A stretch of DNA of 64,000 nucleotides from Xenopus tropicalis (Eukaryota > Chordata > Amphibia > Anura > Pipidae): NCBI RefSeq assembly GCF_000004195.4, contig NC_030678.2:138013047-138077046 (forward strand). Reading direction: 5' to 3'. The position numbers and the translations under genes are program-made. This document shows, piece after piece, positions 8,933 to 21,200 of the stretch (positions within the stretch are counted from its first letter, which is position 1; each line of letters begins with the position of its first letter). The notes beneath the pieces were generated by a model. It saw only the letters and a list, made by a program, of their open reading frames with translations, was not told the origin of the DNA and did not search any database.

Positions 8933-11900
8933 GTAAGGATTTATTTTTCTCTTGCACATTTGTATTATGTTTTCCTTTTTGTATTATCTCTTAGTATAAT
9001 AGTAATGTAAAATACAGCCTTATCAGAGCTGTCAACTGGCAAAATTTCCCTGATACCCAGAAGTGATGTCACAGTCAGACTTCAGAAAAATCGGGGGATG
9101 GGAGAATGGGGAGAGCCTTTAAAAATGGATAACTCCCGAAGAAATAGGAGGGGTTGATAGCTCTGCCTTATACTTATCACTTCCTAATATCAAGATATTG
9201 GGTTTATTTCACTATTTATGCAGTCTGTCTACAGATTAACAGCCTTGCTGTACATACTGAACTGGCATCTATGTCCTCTTCATACAAGATCCATTGAAAC
9301 ACTCTGTAAATATATATGTGTATCTGTAGTTTTGGGCCTCTCCCTTTTACTAATGATTGTATGCTTACAGTCTAATTTAATTTCTGTAGTCTAGCCAATA
9401 TCTAATTTTCATAAATATGGACTTAGATCACGCACACCACTGATCACGCCTTTATCAGCATGGGCATTTCTACTTTTCTGTTCCCAGCCTACACACCTTA
9501 CCTCAAAATATTTTTGCACCAGGAAACCCATATGCATTATAAGTGAACACCTTTGCTTCAAAATATAAAGATATTTCTGTAGCCTATAAAAATTAGTGCA
9601 TGACCTCTTTTGGTTCATGTCAGATCACTGACACAATAATTTGCAAGTGGGCTGTTAGCAGAGCCCCCCAGGCGGGCAGAGGGTGATATGCAAGGTTTTC
9701 ATTTAAGCCTCCGCCTACATATGCAGAAAGCCCATTTTAGCATGATGCCTCACCATAACTCCATGTTTTGTATCTCTTTTCTGTAGGGCCATGCCACTTC
9801 CTTCTTTGGGCATGACCTTGAACGGTATTCCTCTTTCCAAGTACACGGCAGTAATGACATCCGTCAGATCCAGAGTCTGGAGAATGGGGTGATGTTCCTC
9901 ACGAAAAATAATCTGAAATGCATGACCCGTGGGGGGCTTATAATCTTTGACTATCTGTAAGTTTGTAAATGGACACCTACTTTTTTAAATATTACTTAGT
10001 TACCTTTATTAATTTATATAACTTTAACCAAATCCACATATCCATGTCATCAAAATGTTCCTCCCCATTTTTTCTTTTCTGATGCATACTGCTGAGCTCA
10101 CAATTTTCTCTGTTGCATGACCCATTAGTAATTCTTCTTTTAGAAATGAGTTTTTAAAGAACAGCTATTGTGGGGCTTCAGCCATCACTGGCATGGAAAG
10201 TTGGTGGACTCTGTGTGTGTATCCAGTGGAGTAATAATAGAGGAAGTAGACCTGCATCCTCCATTTTTCATGTAAATCCCCACTCCACGCCAGCTCCCAG
10301 TTAGGAAGTAGATGGATACAAACAAGTGCAGGAGGGGGAGGGGAACACGTTATAGCATAGGGATGATATGTAGTGATGATGGGACAGGAGGGAGGGGGGT
10401 TCATACTCTGCACCTGGCCCTTCTAAAGATTTACATTATATTTTATATGTTTGATCTAGTTATATTGATCTATATTATTTAGCTTATGTACAGTTTGGCT
10501 GTGAGGGCATATATTGACAAACACATGTTCTACCTATAAACTAGTACTTGCTCTGTGGTGTTCTCCTTTTGATACCCTAAAACAGGGGTAGGGAACCTAT
10601 GGCTCGGGAGCCAGATGTGGCTCTTTTGATGGCTGCATCTGGCTTGCTGCTAAATTTTGAACAAAAAAAATAATGGGGGGGCGTGGCCTGCGCTCAGCGG
10701 ATAGAAGAAGTGTTCTAAGCTTTAGAACATGTCTCCACATCGCATCCGGCATCCTTGGGACACACCCTACCTTGCCCCGCAGCATCCGCAGCCAAACATA
10801 TTGTATGGCTCTCACGGAATTACATTTTAAAATATGTGGTGTTTATGGCTCTCTCAGCCAAAAAGGTTCCCGACCCCTGCCCTAAAAGGTACTGTATGTA
10901 TCAACATCGCTATTTCGTATAATTTATTTCACAAGCATTATAAGAGGGTTTGGTAATTACCTGCAGGATGGATGAAAACATCGACAATCACAGTCTCCTG
11001 CTTACAGACAACAGCACTTTGCTTTTGGGAGGAATGCAGAACCATATTATTCAGATGGACCTAAATACAGTACAAGAGACGCAAAAGGTAAGCGAGAAAT
11101 GGCATTTTATAACTTTTTTGTTTTTTCCTAATTTTTTCATTCTATTCATTACTAAATATTATATCCTTACCACAGCTTTTGAAAAGCTAATGAATTCTTT
11201 GAGTTTTTCATTTTTAATGTCACTTTGTTGAAACTCCATTCTTTTCTGGTTGCCTAGTACACAGTTGAGATCCCTGGGATCACCATCATGCGGCAGTCCA
11301 ATCGTTTCTTTTTCTGTGGGCACACATCAGGAAAGGTATCATATCTCTCTCATAATGTTTTTTTGCCACATTCCTGATCCACCCAGCCACTCACACTGGT
11401 ATTGTGTTAATATGTATATTATTTTCTGCATGCTAGAGTTTTACATTTCACATAGGGATGAAATATTACAGCTCTAATTATATTGCTTAAAATTAAATCT
11501 CCCTGTTTACTGTCATCAACCACAGGCATCTGAAAGCATTTGTGTACAGGTATGGGACCTGTTTTCCAGAATGCTCCATACTACTCCATACAAGTCAACA
11601 AAAAATAAGTTTAACATTAAATAAACCCAATAGGATTCTTTTGTCACCAATAGGGAGTCATTATATCTTAGTTAGGATCAAGTACTAGGTACTGTTTTAT
11701 TATTACAGAGGCAGGAGCTAAATTAAAAGTCTGTGGGAGATTTCTGGATAACAGGTTTTAAGATAATGGTTCCCATACCTGCAGCTATTTTAGCTGACGG
11801 TTCAGGGCAAGGCCCCCACATCAACACTGGCAAACTGGCATCATTGGATGTGACCTTGTGTTTGAAGTTCTCTATGCTTCTTCCTGGTTTTCAGAGTCCT

Positions 11901-14900
11901 ACTGCAAGGAGGGATATCTATATTAAGTCTCTAAGTCCCAATTTTTTTTGCTTTTGTGATATTGCTTGTTTTCTTACTGTTCCATGGATTCCATTCTTTA
12001 GGGTTGTTTACACTGTAAAGCCCTATGCATTTAGGGCAGTGACAGATATTGCTGTTTAGGTTGTTTTCCCCACTCTCCTAATGCATTTCGCACCATTGGG
12101 TGCTTCATCCTCCTCCTCTGATGAAGCACCCAGTGGTGCGAAACGTGTTAGGAGAGTGGGTACCGTGAGGCACTGGGATGAACCTATCCATTGTTTGGTA
12201 TAGTATGTTTACTGCTTAATTTTGAATTGTTTGTTTAATTTTGAGCCAATAAATGTTTTGTTTATTTCACTGAAATATGTTATTTGTTCATATATTGATT
12301 CAGGAACTATCGGTGGGATATAACTTATAGAATCTCTTTCTTAATCTAATCCACTATTATAATTTGGGTCTTGGCATTGCCTAAAATATTGTAGTGTAGA
12401 AAGCTAACCTGAACAATTTTTTCAGTTGCAAGCAGATTCCCTAGACTAGTTTGGGTCCCAAAAAGGTTAAAGGAACAGTAACACCAAAAAAATGAAAGAG
12501 CTTTAAAGTAATAAAAATATAATGCACTGTTGCCCTGCACTGGTAAAACTGGTGTATTTGCTACAGTAACACTACTATAAGTTATATAATAAGCTGCTGT
12601 GTAGCCATGGGGGCAGCCATTCAGGCTGGAAAAAAGGAGAAAAGGCACAGGTTACATAGCAAATAACAGATAAGTTCTGTAGAATACAATAGTGTTTTAT
12701 CTGTTATCTGCTATGTGCCTGTGCCTTTTCTCCTTAGAATGGCTGCCTCCATGGCTACATAGCAGCTTATTTATATAAATTATAGTAGTCTTTCTGAAGT
12801 AAACACACAACTTTTACCAGTGCAGGGCAGCAGCACATTATATTTTAGTTACTTTTATACACTTTCATTTTTTGGTATTACTGTTCCTTTAAGAAACGCT
12901 GCCTTAGGGTGATTTTTCATGTAGTTAAGAGCTGTCCAGCCTGAGGTCAGTGGACCAGATGTGACTCTTCAAGGCCCAAACTGCGCAAGAGCTGCACAAT
13001 ATCATAGCACCAGATTTTATTATTTTCTGGCCCTGAACATGCAGTGTAATTAAAAATTACATTTAGCACTATAGTAGGGAATTGGGCTATCCTACTAATT
13101 TCCTATGCCCTGCAGGTACTCCCAGGACCTTAGCCCATTTCTAAAATGCTCCACCCTGGTGCTCATTTTTGGATCAGCACAGGGCAGCAGGGTAAAAAGG
13201 TCAACTCCATAAAAAGACGGCATACATGTAGAAATGAAATGTATGTATATCTGACCTCCCTGCATATATGTCAATATATGCAATTTTGTAAATTATTTTC
13301 TAAATTTATTTTGTGATTTGTCTTCTACCTTCCAGTTATCTCTTCGAGATCTGCGTACATTTAAAACTGAGCATGAATTTGATGCCTACTCAGGCAGCCT
13401 GTCTGATTTTGACATTCATGGAAACCTTGTAGTGACATGTGGCTTCTCTAGTCGCATGAATGTCCTAGCCTGTGACCGTTTCCTGAAAGTGTATGACCTG
13501 CGTATGATGCGAGCCATCACACCCCTACAAGTTCACGTGGATCCTCTTTTCCTGCGTTTCATCCCAACCTATACTTCACGCCTAGCTATCATCTCTCAGC
13601 GCGGTAAGTCCTTTGTGTGTGTTTTTCTTTTTTCATTATTATGGCTTTTGTGTATTATTGTGGCTTTTGTGTATTTGGGCCTACTTGCATTCTTAATGTC
13701 TATTTCAGGGCAATATTATCCTTTGTTACCAGCATTTAAGGCTTTTTGTAGTGTCTTTAAGTAACTTAGTGCTGGGAAGTCTTAAAACAGAAAGGTAAAT
13801 GATAAATTGTAATAATAATAATGAGGCTTTATTTATTAAAAGAACAGATATCTGTATAATAAACTTCTCCTTCCTCACTATCCTGATTGTGAAACAAGGA
13901 TGCAGAGCAGACCTGTTCTCTGATCACCATTGCTTATGTCTTTAGAAATAATGTGTGAACCTTATTTGAAGAACAGCTAATTTAACCTTACAACAGGGTT
14001 GTTGATATAAGCAATACCATTCATTTGTCTTTTTCCCCCATTGTCAACAGGTCAGTGCCAGTTCTGCGAACCCACTGGCCTTGCAAGCCCTGCAGACATA
14101 TTCCATGTTAGCACTGTGAGCCAAGCTATTATGTCCTTTGATGTGTCATCTAGCAAGCAAGTTCTGGCTTTTGGGGACTCTGGTGGCTGCACCCACCTTT
14201 GGGCAGACACTCCTGATGCAACGTTTAACACCTACTCTCGTGACACAGAATTTGCACTGCCGTGCATGGTGGACAACTTGCCGCACCTGGATTGGATTCA
14301 GGATCTTATGCCGCTCTCACTTATTCCTATGCCTCTGACCAATGAGACAATCTTGTCAGATTGGCCAGCTGTTAACTCCACACCTGCCCCTCGGTAACCT
14401 ACAGATACCTATTGCCAGGCTAACACTATTTGTTTCACATCAAAAATGTCTCTACCTTATAGAACTCTTTTGCCTCTGCTTTATAAAGCTCTTTGTCAAA
14501 TTCTTCACTCAACACTTTAGCCTTGCTATAAATGCCTGATGATCTTATATCTCTGTAGAACAAACAGCAGTGCTCTGTACAATGCATTTTCCAGCCAGCA
14601 CTCAGTCTCCTTTAGTTGTTTTTATATTTATTATTATAATACCTGTCCTCCACTTCTGCTTTTTATGTTTTTTTTCTCCTTAATAGACGGGCTCCTCCGG
14701 TGGATTCTGAGATACTGCGCAACATGAAGCAAGTTGGGTTTATTGGATATTCTCCCAACCCTAGGACAAAACTTCGGAACCAGGTTGGTCTTATTTGTGT
14801 GTTATGCAGGGGCAGAATGAGAGCTGTGGCTAAGTTAGTAGAGCAGTCAAGGCTCATTCTGAAAGCAAGGGTTTGGGTGGTGCTGTATTGCTTGCATACA

Positions 14901-17900
14901 CCACCATTGTTTTGGCAGAACTGAAGTGAAATGTCTTTGGTACATTGACTTTGTAGGGCAGACCTTTCTACAGTACATCCAGTTTAGTGGCACAAAATCT
15001 TTAAGAGGGCTTTAGGGTTATAACTACATTACAGTAGTCATTGTATACTAACAGAGGTGTACATTTATGGTATTGCAATAACCTATAACAACCAGTCATC
15101 ATTTAACCTTGTTTAGTTTAGGGTAGTTAGACTTCTTGCATGGACAGTTTTACACTAGCCAGAATTTGGCATTACCTTGTGATTTCATGGACTGCTCAGG
15201 TTTGACCTTTTGCATCTTAGTTTCTTATTACCATTAGTATTTCATAATATATTTTTGCCTAATACAATAAAACAACATTCCAAGCAACTTTGCAATATAC
15301 ATTCATTACAAATGTTTAATGGTTTTTTAGTTATTTGTGTATGTATAACTGCTATTAAAAGCAGTGTTGGTCTGTCCTTTTTCTATTAAATAATGTAACA
15401 CAGCAACAGAGTGACAGACCTGTCTTGCTGGGGGAGACTGACCTTTGCATTGTTTAAAAAGAAACAACCAGGAGTTCAGCAAATGCTTTTAATACCAATT
15501 ACATTTACAAATATTGGAAAGTTGCTTAGAATTATGGTTTCTTTTATTAGGCAAAAACTTATTTTGTTGTTGACATGTCCTTTAAATGTGTATTATTTAT
15601 TAAATATAACATTGCTAAACACATCACACTGTTTCTTCAAATTTCTTTCAATGGAAGGCATTTAGAAAAGTAGGCACTGATCCTAAATTTATGAATCAGT
15701 TTTTTTTAATTTTTAGCACAAAGCAGTCAATACACTTTTGTCTGGCTGCTTTCCCAGGCTGTTCAAGAGAGCCGGTGACACAGATCACTTTGCTCTGTAG
15801 GAAGCAAGCCAGTCTAGTTGGGGGGGGCGTTGTTAGAGAAAAGTGACAGCGGACTGCAATTTGGAGGCAAAACTGTGATCGGCTACCTGCATTCTTCAGG
15901 GTTTATGGGGAAAAAACTTGTAGGACATTTTCATTGATTGATTTTTGTAAAATAGATCAGGTCCAGAAAGGATTTATAGGAATTTTAAATCAGGGCTCAT
16001 ATATTATTTGTAATTGACTACATGATTAAGGTTTTTTTTTGTTTAAAATGCTGTATGTTTACTGTAACATATGTTGTTTATCTTGTTTAAACTACATTCT
16101 TAAAGGTACCATATCAGCTGGAAAGTGAGTCTGACATCTTTAACCAAGTTCCAGAATCACCTATTGGACGAGAGGAGGAGCCACATCTCTACATGGTGGC
16201 CAAAAAGTATCGCAAGGTTCAGTAAATCTTTGCATTTGTTTGTAACCAATAGTAATTGTCTTGGCCAGATTTAATATAAGAACCACACCATTGACAAAAG
16301 ATTAGTGTCTCATATTTAGTTAGTTAAGAAAGGTAGACCATCTACTGTAAATACTTTGAATGTTCATCTAAGCTTGCTTGTTAGGCTAAGTGCTTCATAT
16401 GTTAGTCCTATAGTAAGAGATAAAATGGTAACAACAACTTTAAGCAGTGCATGCGTGCTAGGTTTGCCTCTCTGCACATTCTCCTAGGCTCTGTATTCCT
16501 ACTGTGAGGGCTTGGGTTGTGCAGTTTGGCAGCATAAAGACTGAACCCCTTTTGCACTACTACTTTACTGTAAATATAGTTTGGGACTTAGTGTTGTTGT
16601 CATTGTAATGTTTGCATCTATATATAAACTACAAATGTGCACACAAAACCACATACTTTTATCTTATTTATGTGTTTTAGAAACAAAAAAGGAGGCTTTG
16701 CTCTTGCATATGCATCCTATTGGGATGTATTAGGAGGAATGCAAAGTTTGTAAGCTGTTTGTAAGATCCGAGTTGGTGTTTTGTTTTTCAGGTCACAATT
16801 AAGTATTCAAAACTAGGACTGGAAGATTTTGACTTCAAACACTACAACAAAACCTTGTTCGCTGGCTTGGAACCTCATATTCCCAACGCCTACTGCAACT
16901 GCATGATCCAGGTAAGAGAAGGAACAGGCTGAAAATGTGTGGGTGGAACTTGTTGGCTGATTTAGATCAAAGGCAGGTTTTAAATGTCTGTAATTATGTG
17001 TGATTGGCATTCACTGATTGTGGCCTGTCAGGCTAATATAATTTAATTCCATGGGCTCTGTTAGATTGAAAAGTTGATTTTAGGTGAGTAATGTGTGGTG
17101 GGCAGCATTCAGTGGTATAAGGGATCTTTTTTTCTAAGAGTAAAAATATAATATGCCAAATGCTGGGGAGTGTGTGACTTTGGTAATTTACATTTTAATT
17201 ATTGCCTTGTCCTGTCGATCTCCTTAATCCACCAGGTGATGTATTTGCTGGAAGCAGTGCGATGCCTGGTACAGAACCACCTGTGTCAAAAAGAGTTTTG
17301 CTTGAGCTGCGAATTAGGCTTTTTGTTCCACATGCTGGATCTGTCACGGGGAGACCCTTGCCAGGTAATATTATGCTTAATGGCATAAACTTCAGGCAGA
17401 GCTTATTCAAATTGGCAGTGTAATTTGTGTATCCATTTCACTAATTAAAGTATGTAAATTACACTTGTAAGATTAAATGGTAAATAATAAATAACTTGTG
17501 GTATGAGCTAATAATGCTACAGAGCCACATTTGATATGATCATTATCAGCTTTTTTACTTGTGGCCTTGCTGTATACACTGGCCACTGTGACTATTTTTC
17601 ATACATATGTAATGATATACAGACCCAGTTAGAGACAGCAATACATTTGGGCACCCTGAGTAGCTGAATGGGTTTTTTTTTTGTGCTGTCTGTCTTTTAG
17701 CCAGTATTTCTAAACATGATTTTTTTTACACGCAGAAGCAGTGTAGCCTACCAGTTTATTGAAATCTTCTCTTTTGTCTAAAGTATGTTAACATTCTTTT
17801 ATTTCAAAAGATTGTAAGAGAATAAGACATTTTTGGTAATACATGTTGTTTGAGGAAGGATTGCTCTTTTACTTTGTAGGCTAGTAATTTTTTGCGAGCC

Positions 17901-18176
17901 TTCCGAACGATTCCAGAAGCAGCAGCACTAGGGCTTATTCTGGCTGACTCAGATGAAGCGACAGGAAAGATTAATCTAGGCCGTCTAATCCAGAGCTGGT
18001 GCCGCTTCCTTTTGACGCAGCTTCACCAAGAAACACAGGAGCTGGAAGGACCCCAAGCTTACCGAGGCGTTGGGAGCAGCAGGTAAACGTGAAAAACAGA
18101 ATACAGTACTTGACTTGCATTGTGTATTTAAAAATGCATCTTAATTTACACTACACAATGTTTAAAAGGGTCATGA

Positions 18177-18227
<51 letters not shown>

Positions 18228-21200
18228 CTGACTTCATGATGCTGTGTTCCTTTATTAAGAGTGACCATTTCTTTTTATATTTATATGGGCATCAATACCC
18301 ATTAAGAATAATAACAATTGGTTTAAATGCATCTGAAGTTGGTTCTGGCCATGGTTTTAAAAGTTTTTTTTTTTACAAGTATTCAGAAATCAATGTTGTT
18401 ATTGTTTGTATCATATATATAATATAAAATAAAACACAGCCAGCACCAAGGGTCTGTCACGGTCGGCACCCAATGCCAGAACAAACGCTAAGCACCCTGG
18501 TCTATGCTCGTGCTTCGCCAGTAGTGTGACCGCCTTTGGCTTCGGGAGGAGCCCTCAGCTACTCAGATGCCACCTGGACTTAAACGAGAGGTGCAGGGCA
18601 GGAGTTCTGGCCAGCAATGGGGCACGACAGTATAAAAAGTCTTAAGGCCAACGGTCACGGTACAGACTGGAGTTAGCAGATACGAAGTCAGACAGACCGG
18701 GTCGAGGCAGGCTGATAGCGAGGAACGTCAGGCAGGCAAGGGTCACACCGGGTAATCAGTCAGAAGGATTAAGCAGAATCAGTAGTCAAAAACAGGCACG
18801 GGTCAAAACAGGAATCAGAAATAAGTAGGAGCTTAAAGCACAGATATAGGCACCAGAAATAAACCTATCATGGGCAAATAAGCATTCCAGAAAACCCCTT
18901 TAAATACCCCTTTAATTTTTCAAATTTGGCGCCATTGCGCGCTGACGTCACGCGCCAGCGTGCCTGCGCCTTTAAATAGCCGACGTGCGCGGCGCGCGCC
19001 CGCATTAGGAAGGAGCCAGCTAGAGGCGCGGCAGGCGTCCCCGCCGCACCGAAGGTAATTTTATTACATTACCCCCCTTTCTAGGGGGGGCCACCAGACC
19101 CCCAGGTTTCCCAGGAAACTTTAAATGGAACTGCCTTCTGAGGCGGTCAGCCTTAATGTCCTCAACTGAGACCCAGGAGTTCTCCTCAGGGCCAAAGCCC
19201 CTCCACCTGGTTAAATACTGCAGCTTACCCCGCACAATGCGGGAGTCGAGGAACTCCTGGATCTCATATTCCGGCTGCCCCTCTACCAGTACCGGGGGAG
19301 GAACAGACAAATGTCGAACAACAGCAGCAGGCTTTAACAGGGAAACATGAAAAGAGTTGGAAATCTTGAAATTAGCAGGTAACCTTAAACGAACTGATGA
19401 AGGATTAATTATGGAAATGATGGGATACGGACCAATGAACCTGGGACCAAGTTTGGGAGAGGGAACTTTCAGCTTGATATTCTTGGTAGACAACCACACT
19501 AAGTCCCCCACCTTGTACAGAGGTGCCTCCCTACGGGATCTATCAGCAGCCTTTTTCTGAGCAGAGGAAGCCGCTGATAGAGAGTCGTGAACCCGGGACC
19601 AAATGTCAGAAAACAGTTTCACAGAAGAATTAGCAGATGGTACCGAAGAAGCAGAACCTGAAAAGGAAAAGGCTTTGGGATGCAATCCATAAACTATGAA
19701 AAAAGGAGATTCCCCAGAGGAAGAATGAGTAGCATTATTGTATGCGAACTCTGCCCAAGGCAAGAGTTCGGACCACGTGGACTGGTTATCTGAGACATAA
19801 CACCTCAGTTATTGCTCAAGGGATTGGTTCACCCTCTCGGTTTGACCATTAGTCTGGGAATGGTAAGCAGAAGAAAAGGACAATTCAGTACCAACTAAGG
19901 AACAGAAAGCACGCCAGAATTTAGAAACAAATTGAACCCCCCTATCAGAAACAATATTTACTGGAAAGCCATGTAAAAATGTGAGAAATGAACAGATCAG
20001 CCAAGGTTTTAGCGGAAGGGAGGTGTGGGAGGGAAATGAAATGGCTCATCTTACTAAACCTGTCTACTACCACCCAAATCACAGTTTTCCCTTGAGACGG
20101 GGGCAAATCAACAATAAAATCCATGGAAATGTGGGTCCACGGTTCTACAGGAATGGGTAATGGATTTAGCAGACCCTGGGATAAATTATGAGAGGATTTA
20201 GACCTTTGACAAATCGGACAAGAATTAACAAAGTTTTTAGTATCTAATTTGAATGAAGGCCACCAAACATGACGAGACAGCAAAGCAATGGTCTTAGCAA
20301 TACCTGGATGACCTGCCATTTTGGAATCGTGTACCTCCTTCAATACTTGCTCCCTAAACTCTTCAGGTACAAACCATCTATTAGAAGGAGTATCAACAGG
20401 AGCTGAAGATTGAAAAGGGGTCAGTAAGGAAGAGAGGTCGGACTCTAAAGTTGCCACAATTAGGTCTTTAGGAATTATGGGAGAACACTCTCTGGAGTCC
20501 GAAGGGATAGATTCAAAACTCCTAGAAAGAGCACCCGCTTTAATATTTTTGGATCCTGGTCTATATGTAAGGGAAAAATTAAATCTAGAAAAGAATAGAG
20601 CCCATCTGGCTTGCCTAGGATTAAGGCGTTTAGCAGACTATGTATAGCAAATTTTTATGGTCTGTAAAGACCATCACGGGATACTTTGCACCTTCAAGAA
20701 GGTGCCGCCATTCCTCAAAGGCCCATTTGACGGCCAACAACTCCCTGTTCCCAATGTCATAATTCACCTCTGCAGGTGAAAATTTCTTGGAAAAGAAGGC
20801 ACAGGGGTGTATTTTGTTGGTCGTCGGGTGCCTTTGAGAAAGGACTGCCCCTGCTCCCACCTCCGAGGCGTCTACTTCAACAATGAAAGGTAAGGAAGTA
20901 TCAGGATGGCGAAGGATAGGGGCAGATACGAATTCCTTCTTAAGAAATTCGAATGCATGAACTGCCTTGGAGGACCATAAACTCGGATCTGCACCCTTCT
21001 TGGTTAAATCAGTGAGGGGGGCCACATAAGTTCTTAATAAATTGACGATAATAATTTGCAAACCCCAGAAACCTCTGAAGTGCACGCAAGGACAAAGGCT
21101 GAGCCCATTCAAGAATGGCCTTAACCTTCACAGAATCCATTGCCAACCCCTCATCGGATATGACAAAACCTAGGAATTGAACAGAAGGAACCTCAAAAAT

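Noticed and set aside
18181..18427. ORFs with long Tyr-Ile runs (also at 31210-31528 and 26884-27180)
   Set aside because: They are translations of (TA)n microsatellites.
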